Positions 17,604 to 26,733 of a stretch of 64,000 nt of DNA are shown one piece after another. A program made the translations under genes and the position numbers. The DNA lies in the NCBI RefSeq assembly GCF_017592335.1, contig NZ_JACNMP010000003.1, positions 124,001 through 188,000 of the forward strand, in the 5' to 3' direction. This DNA is from Pseudaestuariivita rosea. GTDB taxonomy: Bacteria; Pseudomonadota; Alphaproteobacteria; Rhodobacterales; Rhodobacteraceae. Within the stretch, counting starts at the first letter, position 1. Each line of letters begins with the position of its first letter. The notes below the pieces were generated by a model that ran no database searches, was not told the origin of the DNA, and worked only from the letters and a program-made list of their open reading frames with translations.

Positions 17604-18676
17604 TATCCACTCAGCCCCCCGTGCAGCGTTGGCTGGTCCAGGCTGCTGAACCCATAATGCCGCAGCCAGCGCAGGTCGCTGTCGAAGAATGCGCGCAGGT
17701 CGGGGATGCCGTATTTCAGCATCGCAATCCGATCGATTCCCATGCCAAAGGCAAAGCCCTGCCATTCATTGGGGTCGATATTCCCCGCCTGCAGGACCTT
17801 GGGGTGGACCATGCCGGACCCAAGGATCTCCATCCAATCGTCGCCCTCGCCAATTTTCAGCTGGCCGCCGTCCCAGGAACAACGGATGTCGACCTCGGCT
17901 GACGGTTCGGTGAAAGGGAAATGCGACGCGCGGAAGCGCAGTTCGACGTTGTCGACTTCGAAAAACGCGCGGCAGAATTCCTCAAGCACCCATTTCAGGT
18001 TGGCCATGCTGATGTCTTTGTCGATCGCTAACCCCTCGACCTGATGGAACATGGGCGTGTGGGTCTGGTCGTAATCCGCACGGTACACACGGCCCGGGCA
18101 GATGATGCGCAGGGGCGCGCCCTGATCTTGCATACTGCGAATTTGCACGGGGCTGGTGTGCGTGCGCAGAACGTGTGGCGGGCGGTTGTCGCCGTCGGCC
18201 CGGTGCATATAGAACGTGTCCATTTCGGCCCGCGCGGGGTGGTGGCCGGGGATGTTCAGCGCATCAAAGTTGTACCAATCAGATTCGATCTGCGGGCCCT
18301 CGGCAACGGCAAAGCCCATATCGGCGAAAATCACCGTGGCTTCTTCCCACACCTGGCTGATCGGGTGGATCGTGCCCTGACGGCGGGGGCGGCCCGGCAG
18401 CGTGACATCCAGCCATTCGGTGCGCAAACGTTCATCCAGTGCGGCGTCGGCCAGCCCTGCTTTCTTGGCCGCCAGGGCGCTGTTGATTTCGTCCTTCAGC
18501 GCGTTCAGCTTGGGGCCAACGGTCTGACGTTCCTCAGCGGTCATCTTGCCCAACTCGCGCATTTTCAGACTGATTTCGCCCTTTTTCCCGACGGCTTGCA
18601 CACGCAGATCTTCCAGCGCGGCTTCATCGGCAGCACCGGAAATGGCGGCTAGATACTTGTCCCTCAGATCGTCCAT
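17603..18676 (-). CDS. pheS: Phenylalanine--tRNA ligase alpha subunit
   Basis: A 357-residue catalytic subunit of the class II synthetase. An N-terminal coiled coil that binds tRNA (about 1-90) is followed by the catalytic core, with motif 2 residues in [18 protein letters not shown] and motif 3 in [14 protein letters not shown]. The Phe-pocket segment is intact. The start has a strong GGAGGGG ribosome binding site four bases upstream. pheS follows the rpmI-rplT pair on the same strand but is separated from it by a hairpin terminator. The stop codon overlaps the next gene. Confidence 0.97.
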   Translation of the reverse strand: MDDLRDKYLAAISGAADEAALEDLRVQAVGKKGEISLKMRELGKMTAEERQTVGPKLNALKDEINSALAAKKAGLADAALDERLRTEWLDVTLPGRPRRQGTIHPISQVWEEATVIFADMGFAVAEGPQIESDWYNFDALNIPGHHPARAEMDTFYMHRADGDNRPPHVLRTHTSPVQIRSMQDQGAPLRIICPGRVYRADYDQTHTPMFHQVEGLAIDKDISMANLKWVLEEFCRAFFEVDNVELRFRASHFPFTEPSAEVDIRCSWDGGQLKIGEGDDWMEILGSGMVHPKVLQAGNIDPNEWQGFAFGMGIDRIAMLKYGIPDLRAFFDSDLRWLRHYGFSSLDQPTLHGGLSG

Positions 18677-18745
18677 CGGACCCCTCCAATATGCGTTGCC
18701 GTTCTGCTAGCGACTGACCGCCGCAAGTGCAAGACCGGCAAAAGA

Positions 18746-18776
18746 AAAGCCGCGCAACCCGGTGGCGCGCGGCTTT
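18746..18776 (-). terminator. Terminator after rplT
   Basis: A perfect 10-bp stem (AAAGCCGCGC with GCGCGGCTTT) and an 11-base loop. On the minus strand it is followed by TTCTTTT, a standard intrinsic terminator 20 bases after the rplT stop. It would limit read-through from rpmI-rplT into pheS. Confidence 0.82.
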
Positions 18777-18796
18777 GCATTCAAAATTCAGACAGC

Positions 18797-19159
18797 TTAC
18801 GCCAGCGCGGCTTTCGCTTGATCGACGATTGCGCCAAAGGCATCAGGTTCGTTCACAGCCAGATCGGCCAGAACCTTGCGGTCAACCTCGATCCCGGCCA
18901 GCGACAGACCGTTGATGAAGCGCGAATATGTCAGCGCCTCGTCATGGGACCGGACAGCAGCATTGATACGCTGAATCCATAGCGCGCGGAAGGTGCGCTT
19001 GCGGTTCTTGCGGTCGCGGGTTGCATATTGGTTGGCTTTATCGACAGCCTGACGCGCCACCTTGAACGTGTTCTTGCGACGGCCGTAATAGCCTTTCGCA
19101 GCGTCGGTGACTTTCTTGTGACGGGCGTGGGTTGTGGTTCCACCTTTTACACGTGACAT
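18797..19159 (-). CDS. rplT: 50S ribosomal protein L20
   Basis: A 120-residue, very basic protein that binds 23S rRNA early in large-subunit assembly. It starts [17 protein letters not shown] and contains the conserved [11 protein letters not shown] and [16 protein letters not shown] segments. A GGAGG site sits before the ATG. It is encoded 12 bases after rpmI, the usual order. infC, often the first gene of this operon, is not next to it. Confidence 0.98.
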   Translation of the reverse strand: MSRVKGGTTTHARHKKVTDAAKGYYGRRKNTFKVARQAVDKANQYATRDRKNRKRTFRALWIQRINAAVRSHDEALTYSRFINGLSLAGIEVDRKVLADLAVNEPDAFGAIVDQAKAALA

Positions 19160-19171
19160 CTGAAATCCTCC

Positions 19172-19372
19172 TTAGCGCGCATAGGGCATCATCGACTTGA
19201 CGATTTTCTCGTCAGGGGCCGACAGTACGGTTGTTCCACGCGCATCGCGGATGAACTTGTTCGAACGCTTGATCATGCCGTGGCGTTTGCCCGCCTGACC
19301 AGCTTTCACGCGGCCCTTGGCCGTCACTTTGAACCGCTTCTTGCAGCTCGATTTCGTCTTCATCTTGGGCAT
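19172..19372 (-). CDS. rpmI: 50S ribosomal protein L35
   Basis: A 66-residue basic protein with the invariant start [15 protein letters not shown] and the conserved GKRHGM-x-KRSNKF segment. It is a structural component of the large subunit and the first gene of the rpmI-rplT pair. CAGGAG precedes the ATG. The upstream 370-base gap must contain its promoter. Confidence 0.98.
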   Translation of the reverse strand: MPKMKTKSSCKKRFKVTAKGRVKAGQAGKRHGMIKRSNKFIRDARGTTVLSAPDEKIVKSMMPYAR

Positions 19373-19742
19373 TTCCGTCTCCTGTATCTTTTCAACGGTT
19401 CAAGCGCGACTCGGCATGCCACTTTGGCCGCTCGCGCAGATCAGAGGCGCCTGTTAAGACAGCGCGCGGCCCAATGCAAGTATATTATTAGCAAAAACAG
19501 TTGTTTCATTGACATCATTGTTCCGAAAATACTCGCGCCGCAGGCATTAAACCCGCCCATTCTTGTAGCTGGAAACAAGCTGTCCACAACTTATTGCGGT
19601 TTTAGCCAAAATATCACTTTACAGATCGCAGAACAGGTATCACCATATTTGGTAAGGGCGGCGGAATGAACCACCGCACCTAGAGCAGGCACCTAGCGCT
19701 TGGGGCACTGCCGGCTGCAAGCGCCAACCAAGAGAGGCCACC
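19373..19742. other. 370-bp divergent intergenic region (rpmI / ybjN-like)
   Basis: This is non-coding and must hold promoters for rpmI (leftward) and the ybjN-like gene (rightward). It contains one copy of the 18-bp motif ATTGTTCC..AAATACTC (19517-19534) and an inverted repeat GCGCTTG/CAAGCGC (19696-19702 and 19718-19724) shortly before the ybjN-like start. The middle part is AT-rich. No small gene or tRNA is evident. Confidence 0.6.
19517..19534 (-). repeat. 18-bp intergenic motif, copy 1 of 3
   Basis: It reads ATTGTTCCGAAAATACTC on the plus strand. Near-identical copies lie at 57792-57809 and 62343-62360, all outside genes. Function unknown. Confidence 0.65.
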
Positions 19743-20246
19743 ATGGCACTTTCTGAGCAGTATCTGGAAACAGAAGACCTTCATCCCATTGATATTGTTG
19801 AACATATCGCAGAGCACTACGATTGGGATTTTGACAGGATCGCCGACGATCAGATCGCAATGGCTGTTGAGGGGCAGTGGCGGACATATTCGGTCACACT
19901 GGCCTGGTGTGCCCATGACGAAACGCTGCGGCTGATCTGTACCTTTGAAATGGAGCCGCCGGAAAACCGGATGGCAGCGCTTTATGAAACGCTCAACAGT
20001 ATAAATGACACATGTTGGGCAGGGTCATTTACGTATTGGGCCGCGCAGAAGTTGATGGTGTATCGTTATGGTCTGATTTTGGCGGGCGGTCAGATTGCCA
20101 GCCCCGAACAGATCGATACGGCCATAAACACAGCCGTTCTGTCGGCGGAACGCTTCTATCCCGCGCTGCAGCTGGCCACATGGGGCGAACAGCCGGTCGA
20201 GCATGCGATGCAAGTCGCCATTGCAGAGGCCTACGGTCGCGCATAA
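19743..20246 (+). CDS. YbjN domain-containing protein
   Basis: A 167-residue acidic soluble protein of the YbjN family, whose fold resembles type III secretion chaperones. The pattern YSVTLAWCAHDETLRLICTF, then MAALYETLNSIND, then MVYRYGLILAGG is characteristic. A molecular role is not established; YbjN of E. coli affects motility and stress traits. It lies 28 bases upstream of proC on the same strand, which is a common pairing in alphaproteobacteria. The start has a GAGAGG site. Confidence 0.8.
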   Translation: MALSEQYLETEDLHPIDIVEHIAEHYDWDFDRIADDQIAMAVEGQWRTYSVTLAWCAHDETLRLICTFEMEPPENRMAALYETLNSINDTCWAGSFTYWAAQKLMVYRYGLILAGGQIASPEQIDTAINTAVLSAERFYPALQLATWGEQPVEHAMQVAIAEAYGRA

Positions 20247-20274
20247 CGTCACCCCTGAAAATGGAGGGGTGGGT

Positions 20275-21087
20275 ATGGACCTGGACACTATCAATAGCCG
20301 CGGGCTGCTCCTTTTGGGTTGCGGGAAAATGGGATCGGCGCTGTTATCGGGTTGGCTGAACCAGGGCATTAACGCGAATGCAGTTTGGGTTTTGGAACCT
20401 TATCCATCCGAATGGCTGCAATCCCAATCCGTTCATCTTAATACAGAATTACCAGACGCACCCGCTGTTGTTCTGATAGCGGTCAAACCTCAGATGATGG
20501 GTGACGCCCTGCCCCGTCTGCAAAGCTACGGCAATGGTGAAACGCTCTTTATCTCGGTAGCGGCGGGTGTGACCCTTGGCCATTACGAAGATGTAATTGG
20601 GGCTGCCACGCCCATCATTCGTGCAATGCCCAACACACCGGCCGCCATCGGTCAGGGCATCACTCCCTATTGCACAAATCAAAGCGCTAGGGGGTATGCA
20701 GCCCTGGCAGAGCACCTTTTGCAAGCCGTGGGCCAGACTGTGCAATTGTCTGATGAAGGTCAGATTGACGCTGTTACGGGTGTTTCGGGATCAGGTCCGG
20801 CTTATGTGTTTCACCTGATCGAAACCCTGGCCAAGGCGGGCGTGGCACAAGGGCTGCCGGCTGATCTGTCCTTGCAGCTGGCCAAGGCTACCGTCGCTGG
20901 CGCGGGTGCTTTGGCGATGCAGTCTGATGAAACACCCGAACAGTTGCGAATCAATGTGACTAGCCGAAACGGTACAACGCAGGCCGCTCTTGAGGTACTG
21001 ATGGACGCTGAAACCGGCTTTCCCCCCCTTTTGGGTCGTGCGGTGAAGGCCGCTGTGGATCGGTCAAAGGAACTTGCAAATGGCTGA
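20275..21087 (+). CDS. proC: Pyrroline-5-carboxylate reductase
   Basis: A 270-residue NAD(P)H-dependent enzyme making the last step of proline synthesis. A Rossmann motif GCGKMG lies at residues 15-20, AMPNTPAAIGQG forms the nucleotide and substrate loop, and VSGSGPAYVFHLIE is the C-terminal dimer signature. The frame is open from 20203, but the ATG at 20275 has a GGAGGGG site and starts the fold. The last eight bases overlap the csaA start. Confidence 0.95.
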   Translation: MDLDTINSRGLLLLGCGKMGSALLSGWLNQGINANAVWVLEPYPSEWLQSQSVHLNTELPDAPAVVLIAVKPQMMGDALPRLQSYGNGETLFISVAAGVTLGHYEDVIGAATPIIRAMPNTPAAIGQGITPYCTNQSARGYAALAEHLLQAVGQTVQLSDEGQIDAVTGVSGSGPAYVFHLIETLAKAGVAQGLPADLSLQLAKATVAGAGALAMQSDETPEQLRINVTSRNGTTQAALEVLMDAETGFPPLLGRAVKAAVDRSKELANG

Positions 21088-21418
21088 GATCAGTTTTGAC
21101 GATTTCCTGAAAGTTGACATTCGCGTGGGTCAGATCACCCGCGCCGAACCTTTCCCCGAGGCGCGCAAGCCCGCCATCAAGCTGTGGATCGATTTCGGGG
21201 ATGAAATTGGTGAAAAGAAAAGCTCGGCCCAGATCACTGCGCATTACACGCCCGACGAATTGATCGGCAAACGCGCTATCGCCGTGGTCAACTTCCCCCC
21301 GCGTCAGATCGGCAAGTTCATGTCTGAGGTGCTGGTTCTGGGTGTACCCGATGCCGAAAACGAAGTCGTTCTGCTGCGCCCTGATCTGGATGTACCTATC
21401 GGGGGACGGATGTATTGA
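21080..21418 (+). CDS. csaA: CsaA-like tRNA-binding domain protein
   Basis: A 112-residue OB-fold protein of the CsaA type. DFLKVDIRVGQITRAEPFPE and PPRQIGKFMSEVLVLG are typical; the latter carries the conserved stretch seen in free-standing tRNA-binding modules such as CsaA and the MetRS C-terminus. B. subtilis CsaA has chaperone-like activity. The ATG at 21080 is chosen over an in-frame TTG at 21074 because AAAGGA lies eight bases upstream of the ATG. The stop overlaps the next start. Confidence 0.9.
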   Translation: MAEISFDDFLKVDIRVGQITRAEPFPEARKPAIKLWIDFGDEIGEKKSSAQITAHYTPDELIGKRAIAVVNFPPRQIGKFMSEVLVLGVPDAENEVVLLRPDLDVPIGGRMY

Positions 21419-22368
21419 CCCGCCTGCTTGTCACGCGACATCTGCCCGATGATGTTTTGAATGCGATCCCAGATGCCTTTGATGTCACCGTTCGGGAAAA
21501 CCAAACCCCGATGGACTGTACCGAGGCCGCGCAGGCGCTGCAGACCTATGATGCGATCTTGCCAACGCTTGGCGATGATTTCGGGGCCGAGACATTTCGC
21601 ACGCCTGATATCACCTGCCGGATACTCGCCAACTTCGGTGTCGGCTATAACCACATTGATGTAGCGGCCGCAGAACAGGCCGGTGTTGCTGTCACCAACA
21701 CGCCCGGAGCAGTCACCGACGCCACAGCGGATATTGCGCTGACGCTGATGTTGATGAGCTGCCGTCGCGCTGGCGAAGGCGAAAGACTGGTCCGCGCTGG
21801 CGAGTGGAGCGGGTGGCACCCGACCCAGATGCTGGGCCTGCATATGTCTGGCAAAGTGCTGGGGATCATCGGGATGGGTCGGATCGGTCAAGCCATCGCA
21901 AAGCGCGCGCATCTTGGTTTTGGAATGCAGGTTGTGTTTTTCAACCGCTCGCCGAAACCTGATGCGATTGGTCAGCAAATGGCGGAGATAGATGATGTTC
22001 TGAAAAAGGCTGACATCGTGGTTATCGCGGTCCCTGCCACCCCGGAAACGCATCACCTTATCAGCGCAGCGCAGTTGGCGGCGATGAAGCCCACGGGCCA
22101 TCTGATCAACGTCGCCCGTGGTGACATCGTAGATCAGTCCGCCCTGATCACGGCCCTAAAAACCGGTCAAATCGCAGGGGCAGGTTTGGACGTTTACGAA
22201 TTTGAACCCGAGGTGCCAGACGACCTGCGCCAGATGGAAAACGTCGTCTTGCTGCCCCATCTTGGGACAGCAGCACTTGAGGTCAGGATACAGATGGGCT
22301 TGATGGCGGTTGAAAACCTAGCCGCATATCTGGCCGGTGATCCGCTACCAAACAAAGTATTTCCGTAA
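21415..22368 (+). CDS. D-isomer 2-hydroxyacid dehydrogenase (glyoxylate reductase-like)
   Basis: A 317-residue NAD(P)-dependent oxidoreductase. Landmarks are FGVGYNHIDVAAAEQAGV, the cofactor motif GMGRIGQA (about 154), the substrate arginine in NVARGDIVD (about 234), an acid in EFEPEVPDD, and the catalytic histidine in LPHLGTAALEVR. It is closest to glyoxylate/hydroxypyruvate or D-glycerate dehydrogenases; exact substrate uncertain. The start is TTG, overlapping the csaA stop by four bases (TTGA), so translation is probably coupled. Confidence 0.88.
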   Translation: MTRLLVTRHLPDDVLNAIPDAFDVTVRENQTPMDCTEAAQALQTYDAILPTLGDDFGAETFRTPDITCRILANFGVGYNHIDVAAAEQAGVAVTNTPGAVTDATADIALTLMLMSCRRAGEGERLVRAGEWSGWHPTQMLGLHMSGKVLGIIGMGRIGQAIAKRAHLGFGMQVVFFNRSPKPDAIGQQMAEIDDVLKKADIVVIAVPATPETHHLISAAQLAAMKPTGHLINVARGDIVDQSALITALKTGQIAGAGLDVYEFEPEVPDDLRQMENVVLLPHLGTAALEVRIQMGLMAVENLAAYLAGDPLPNKVFP

Positions 22369-22395
22369 CCTGATCTACCGTTGCGAAACCTCTTA

Positions 22396-23796
22396 CTAAG
22401 CGTCCACCTCATCATCTGACTGAGGGAAAAGGGCCATGCGCCCCATGATTTGGGCCAGCCGATAGAAACTGGCGCGCGTGTCGGTGTCTTCATGCTCGGC
22501 CAGGAAGGCATCAAGTTGGGGCCAAAGCCGGATGGCACGATCAAGTTCGGGGTCCGAGCCCGCTGCATAAAGACCGGCTTTGATCATCATTTCGGACCGT
22601 TGATAGGTCCCAAGCAGCTTGCGAAATTCTTCGATGATCTGGTTTTCCTCGGGCGTTGCAGCATGGGGCAGGCTTCGTGATACGGATCGTAGCAAATCAA
22701 TCGCGGGGAAGCGGCCGCGTTCTGCGATTTCACGATCCAACACAATGTGGCCATCCAGCACACCGCGCGTGATGTCGGCAATGGGTTCATCCATATCCGA
22801 CCCCGCGACCAGAACGCTAAGGACGGCGGTGATATCGCCCTGCCCCTCTTCCCCCGGACCTGCGCGTTCGCAAAGGGACATGATCGCCTGAGATGTTGAC
22901 GCCGGATAACCACGCAGCGACGCGTTTTCACCGCAGGCCAGGGCGATTTCGCGGTGCGCTTCGGCAAAGCGCGTGATCGAGTCCGCCAGCAGCAGCACGT
23001 TATTGCCCTGATCGCGGAAATGTTCAGCAACCGACATAGCGGCCCAGGCACAGCGACGACGGACCAGCGGCGACCGGTCAGAGGTGGCGGCGATGACAAC
23101 ACTGCGCTTCATACCCTCGGGCCCAAGGACCTTATGAATGAATTCGCCCACCTCGCGCCCCCGTTCACCGATCAGGGCGATGACAACAACATCAGCCTGA
23201 AGACCGCGCGCCAGTTGCGACAACAGCGTGGATTTGCCCACGCCGGATCCCGCAAAAAGACCGATTCGCTGACCGGCGACAATCGGCAGCATTGTATTGA
23301 ATGCCGCTAACCCGGTTTCCAGCCGGTCGCCCAAGGGACGCCTGCGCGTGGGTTCGGGTGGCGCAGCACGCAGGGTCCGCGCGGCAGGTCCACGCATCAG
23401 CGGCCGTCCGTCCAACGGCTTGCCAAAAGGATCAATCACCCGACCGATCCAACCATCATGCGGCGCAAGCGCAACCTGACCGTCCAGAATCGCCTGATCG
23501 CCAATAGAAAGCCCCACCGGATCATGGTCAGGTAGAATCGAAAGGTGACTTGCAGTCATGCGCAGAACCTCGCCCGAGATCGCGCCGTCTGCTGTCTTAA
23601 GTGAGACCTGATCCCCGAGTCGCCCGATATCGGAAAGACCTTCGATTTCGACCACTCCACCATAAACCCCTGAAACATAACCGATTCTACGGGCAGGCGT
23701 TAAAGCCCCGATCTCAGCTTTCAGACAATTTAAATCAATTCGTTCCACGGGACGCTCCAAAATCGGGTCATTGAAACCCTTTATTAAGGGACTCAC
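22396..23796 (-). CDS. fliI: Flagellar export ATPase FliI
   Basis: A 466-residue cytosolic ATPase of the flagellar type III export system, related to F1-beta. It has the Walker A loop GSGVGKST (183-190), Walker B with LLADSITRFAEAHREIAL, and the ERGREVGEF motif. The frame is open up to 23892, which would run into flgB; the GTG at 23796 has GAAGG eight bases before it and gives a normal FliI length, so it is chosen. It is divergent from flgB and stands alone, without fliJ next to it. Confidence 0.93.
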   Translation of the reverse strand: MSPLIKGFNDPILERPVERIDLNCLKAEIGALTPARRIGYVSGVYGGVVEIEGLSDIGRLGDQVSLKTADGAISGEVLRMTASHLSILPDHDPVGLSIGDQAILDGQVALAPHDGWIGRVIDPFGKPLDGRPLMRGPAARTLRAAPPEPTRRRPLGDRLETGLAAFNTMLPIVAGQRIGLFAGSGVGKSTLLSQLARGLQADVVVIALIGERGREVGEFIHKVLGPEGMKRSVVIAATSDRSPLVRRRCAWAAMSVAEHFRDQGNNVLLLADSITRFAEAHREIALACGENASLRGYPASTSQAIMSLCERAGPGEEGQGDITAVLSVLVAGSDMDEPIADITRGVLDGHIVLDREIAERGRFPAIDLLRSVSRSLPHAATPEENQIIEEFRKLLGTYQRSEMMIKAGLYAAGSDPELDRAIRLWPQLDAFLAEHEDTDTRASFYRLAQIMGRMALFPQSDDEVDA

Positions 23797-23837
23797 CGTT
23801 AAGCCTTCGTTGAAATCTGATCGAGGGAGAAGCCCCG

Positions 23838-24230
23838 GTGTTTGAAAATCTGAAAGTCTTTCAGATGGCCCATGCGATGGCCCAACATGCAAGCGCGCGA
23901 CAGAACATCGTCGCCCAGAACATAGCGAATGCTGACACGCCCGGTTATCGTGCGCGTGATATCACGCCCTTTGCGGAACAGTTCGCAGCGACCGCGCCCA
24001 TGGCCCAGCAAAAGGCAACCCGCGCAGGGCACTTGCACGGCGACAGCCCCTTGCCTGGCCACCGCACTGTATTGGCCGAAGATCAAAGCAACCTCTCCCC
24101 AAATGGCAACTCTGTTTCGATCGAGCATGAGATGTTTCGGTCCATCGAGACCAAGCGGCAGCACGACCGCGCGATTATGATCTACAAAAGCGGGCTGAAT
24201 GTTCTGCACAGCACCATTGGCCGTCAGTAA
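23838..24230 (+). CDS. flgB: Flagellar basal-body rod protein FlgB
   Basis: A 130-residue proximal rod protein. It contains the rod-protein signature QNIANADTPGYRARD (about 34-48) and the C-terminal helix conserved in FlgB. GTG start with GGGAGA seven bases upstream. It is the first gene of a nine-gene plus-strand operon. Confidence 0.94.
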   Translation: MFENLKVFQMAHAMAQHASARQNIVAQNIANADTPGYRARDITPFAEQFAATAPMAQQKATRAGHLHGDSPLPGHRTVLAEDQSNLSPNGNSVSIEHEMFRSIETKRQHDRAIMIYKSGLNVLHSTIGRQ

Positions 24231-24244
24231 AGGGTTTTGATGTC

Positions 24245-24637
24245 ATGAGTGATCTTTCCCAAAGCATGTCCGCGTCTGTCAGCGGTATGAAATCACAGGC
24301 CGCACGCCTGCGGTTGGTGTCGGAAAACATCGCAAACACCGATACACCGGGATACCGGCGCAAGACGGCTGCCTTTGAAAATATATGGCAGGCTGGTCAA
24401 AAGACCGGTGACGTCAAACTGGGGGACGTGAAACTATCCCAAATGGCCCTGGAGCGGGTTTATGACCCGTCGCACCCCATGGCCGATGAAACGGGCCACT
24501 ATGATGGATCGAACGTCGATCTGGTGGTCGAGATCGCTGACGCGCGCGAAGCGCAACGCAGTTACGAAGCGAACCTTCGTATGTTCGATCAGGCGCGGCA
24601 AATGTCGTCGTCATTGCGCGAATTGCTGCGCCGTTAA
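24245..24637 (+). CDS. flgC: Flagellar basal-body rod protein FlgC
   Basis: A 130-residue proximal rod protein with the N-terminal SENIANTDTPGYRRK motif (about 29-43) and the C-terminal heptad helix (ANLRMFDQARQMSSSLREL) used in the axial structure. It is the partner of FlgB and FliE. A 14-base gap after flgB; ATG start. Confidence 0.95.
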   Translation: MSDLSQSMSASVSGMKSQAARLRLVSENIANTDTPGYRRKTAAFENIWQAGQKTGDVKLGDVKLSQMALERVYDPSHPMADETGHYDGSNVDLVVEIADAREAQRSYEANLRMFDQARQMSSSLRELLRR

Positions 24638-24654
24638 TAATAAGGAGTTCCAGA

Positions 24655-24945
24655 ATGGAAATGCTATCATCGATTGCCGCCCAACAGTACACCGCCACTC
24701 GTCCGGCCACAGCCCCCAAACCCGAAGAAGGCGGCGCAGGCAGCGCGTTCGGTACGCTGGCCAAAGACTTTATGCAGACGTTACAAAACAGCGAAAACCT
24801 GTCACAAGCGGCAATGACCGGCGGCGCCGACCCACACGCCCTGGTTCAGGCCCTGGCGCAAACTGAACTGGCCGTCGAAACGGCTGTTTCAGTACGCAAC
24901 AAGGTTGTCGAAGCCTATCAGGAAATTCTGCGGATGCCCGTCTGA
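24655..24945 (+). CDS. fliE: Flagellar hook-basal body protein FliE
   Basis: A 96-residue adapter between the MS ring and the rod, and one of the first export substrates. The C-terminal VETAVSVRNKVVEAYQEILR is the family hallmark. AAGGAG precedes the ATG. Three bases separate it from fliQ. Confidence 0.94.
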   Translation: MEMLSSIAAQQYTATRPATAPKPEEGGAGSAFGTLAKDFMQTLQNSENLSQAAMTGGADPHALVQALAQTELAVETAVSVRNKVVEAYQEILRMPV

Positions 24946-24948
24946 TCC

Positions 24949-25218
24949 ATGGACGATATCATTTTCTATGACACCCTTCGGCAGGGCCTCTGGATTGCTG
25001 TGGCGATTTCAACGCCGATGCTGGCCGTGGCTTTGATCGCAGGTCTGACGGTTGGCCTGTTCCAGGCGCTGACATCGATCCAGGAAATGACGCTGACATT
25101 CGTCCCAAAGGTTGGGGCAATGTTGGGGGTATTCTGGATTTCGATGAACTTCATGACCCAGACCCTGGTCGGCTTTTTTCAAGATCAGCTGATCCCGCTG
25201 ATCGCAGGAGGATTCTGA
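24949..25218 (+). CDS. fliQ: Flagellar export gate protein FliQ
   Basis: An 89-residue inner membrane protein with two membrane segments (about 17-38 and 54-76), part of the FliPQR export gate. GLFQALTSIQEMTLTFVPK is the conserved loop. It is encoded within the rod operon rather than next to fliP, which lies 15 kb away at 40532. Confidence 0.95.
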   Translation: MDDIIFYDTLRQGLWIAVAISTPMLAVALIAGLTVGLFQALTSIQEMTLTFVPKVGAMLGVFWISMNFMTQTLVGFFQDQLIPLIAGGF

Positions 25219-25221
25219 GTT

Positions 25222-25935
25222 ATGGAAAATGCATCCTATGGCGCACTGACGCGTCAATCCGGCCTGATGCGCGAAATGCAGACCATCGCGCATAATATCG
25301 CAAATATCTCGACAACCGGTTACAGACGTGAAGGGGTCGTGTTTGCCGAGCATGTCAAACAGATTGATGGCGGTCCGTCCCTGTCCATGGCGACCGCAAC
25401 GGTTCGCAGCACCAGCCCGGTTCAAGGCGGGCTGGCCCAGACAAACGCCCCCTTTGATCTGGCGATCGAAGGTGATGGTTTTTTCATGGTCGAAACGCCG
25501 GATGGTGAACGCCTGACGCGGGCGGGCAGCTTTACCCCAAATGGCGAAGGCGAACTGGTGACACCCGATGGTCACCGCGTATTGGATGCAGGTGGCGCCC
25601 CGATTTTCATTCCGCCCGACGCGGGCCAAGTCAGCGTTGCAGCGGACGGGACGGTTGGCGCCAATGGCCGACTACTGGCGCAAATCGGGCTGTTCGCACC
25701 GGCAGATCTGAATGACCTGACACGACAAAGCGGCACCCTGTTTCGTGCAGAGAATGGCGTTGAGCCTGTCGAGGGGTCGTCGATCATTCAGGGCTTTCTG
25801 GAAAAATCGAATGTCGATGCCGTGTCCGAAGTGGCCCGGATGATCGAAGTACAGCGCGCCTACGAAATGGGTCAGGGGTTCATGGATAAAGAAGACGAAC
25901 GCATCCGCAACGTGATGCGGACACTTGGGCAGTAA
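25222..25935 (+). CDS. flgF: Flagellar basal-body rod protein FlgF
   Basis: A 237-residue proximal rod protein. It has an N-terminal rod motif (HNIANISTTGYRREG), a central domain with DLAIEGDGFFMVET, and a C-terminal helix with EVARMIEVQRAYEMGQ. It is encoded directly before flgG in the usual order, with three bases after fliQ. Confidence 0.95.
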   Translation: MENASYGALTRQSGLMREMQTIAHNIANISTTGYRREGVVFAEHVKQIDGGPSLSMATATVRSTSPVQGGLAQTNAPFDLAIEGDGFFMVETPDGERLTRAGSFTPNGEGELVTPDGHRVLDAGGAPIFIPPDAGQVSVAADGTVGANGRLLAQIGLFAPADLNDLTRQSGTLFRAENGVEPVEGSSIIQGFLEKSNVDAVSEVARMIEVQRAYEMGQGFMDKEDERIRNVMRTLGQ

Positions 25936-25947
25936 AGGGTTGATAAA

Positions 25948-26733
25948 ATGAGAGCATTGAATATTGCGGCAACGGGCATGAGCGCCCAGCAAATGCGGGT
26001 TGAGGTGATTTCGAACAACCTCGCGAACATGAATACGACCGGGTACAACGCCCGACAGGTCCAGTTTTCAGACCTGCATTATCAGCAGATGGCACGGGCG
26101 GGGACAATCAACGCGCAGGATGGCACCTTGCTGCCGACAGGCATTCAGCTTGGCCTTGGCGTGCGCCCCTCCTCCGTGGCGATGAACCTGGCGCAGGGGT
26201 CGCTTTCACAGACAAACGGCGATCTGGACATCGCGATCGAAGGTCAGGGCTATCTTGAAGTGACGCTGCCAAATGGCACCGCCGCCTATACCCGAGATGG
26301 CGCCTTGAACCGGTCGGCTGATGGTCAGATTGTAACCGCCGACGGGCATCCGGTTGTCCCCGATATCACCATTCCATCGGACGCGCGCAGCATCTCGATC
26401 AATGCCGAGGGCGAGGTCTATGCTTATTTTAACGACCGGATCGAGCCTGAACTACTGGGACAGTTCACTTTGGCCGGTTTCACAAACCCAAAAGGCCTTG
26501 AGGCGATTGGCAGCAATCTGTTCGCCGAAACCGGCGCCTCTGGCCCTGCATTGGTGACAACCCCCGGCGAAAACGGTTTGGGAATGTTACGGCAAGGCTA
26601 TCTTGAGGACAGTTCTGTTGACGCCGTGCGCGAGGTGACAGAACTGATTGAAGCGCAGCGTGGTTATGAGCTGAACGCCAAAGTCCTGACTGCGGCTGAC
26701 CAGATGCTTGGCGCGACCACTCAGATCAGATGA
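25948..26733 (+). CDS. flgG: Flagellar distal rod protein FlgG
   Basis: A 261-residue distal rod protein with NNLANMNTTGYNARQ at the N-terminus, the repeated DIAIEGQGYLEV core and EVTELIEAQRGYELNAKVL at the C-terminus. The length equals that of enteric FlgG (about 260). Its stop overlaps the flgA start by four bases. Confidence 0.97.
   Translation: MRALNIAATGMSAQQMRVEVISNNLANMNTTGYNARQVQFSDLHYQQMARAGTINAQDGTLLPTGIQLGLGVRPSSVAMNLAQGSLSQTNGDLDIAIEGQGYLEVTLPNGTAAYTRDGALNRSADGQIVTADGHPVVPDITIPSDARSISINAEGEVYAYFNDRIEPELLGQFTLAGFTNPKGLEAIGSNLFAETGASGPALVTTPGENGLGMLRQGYLEDSSVDAVREVTELIEAQRGYELNAKVLTAADQMLGATTQIR

Noticed and set aside
19172-19372. An infC-rpmI-rplT operon with an attenuator leader
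   Set aside because: infC is not upstream of rpmI; the neighbouring gene is divergent. No convincing L20-type leader fold was found.
23799-23813. TTAA-N7-TTGA, a second CtrA-like box near fliI/flgB
   Set aside because: It lies 3 bases from the fliI start and about 25-39 bases from the flgB start, too close to act as a normal CtrA activation site.
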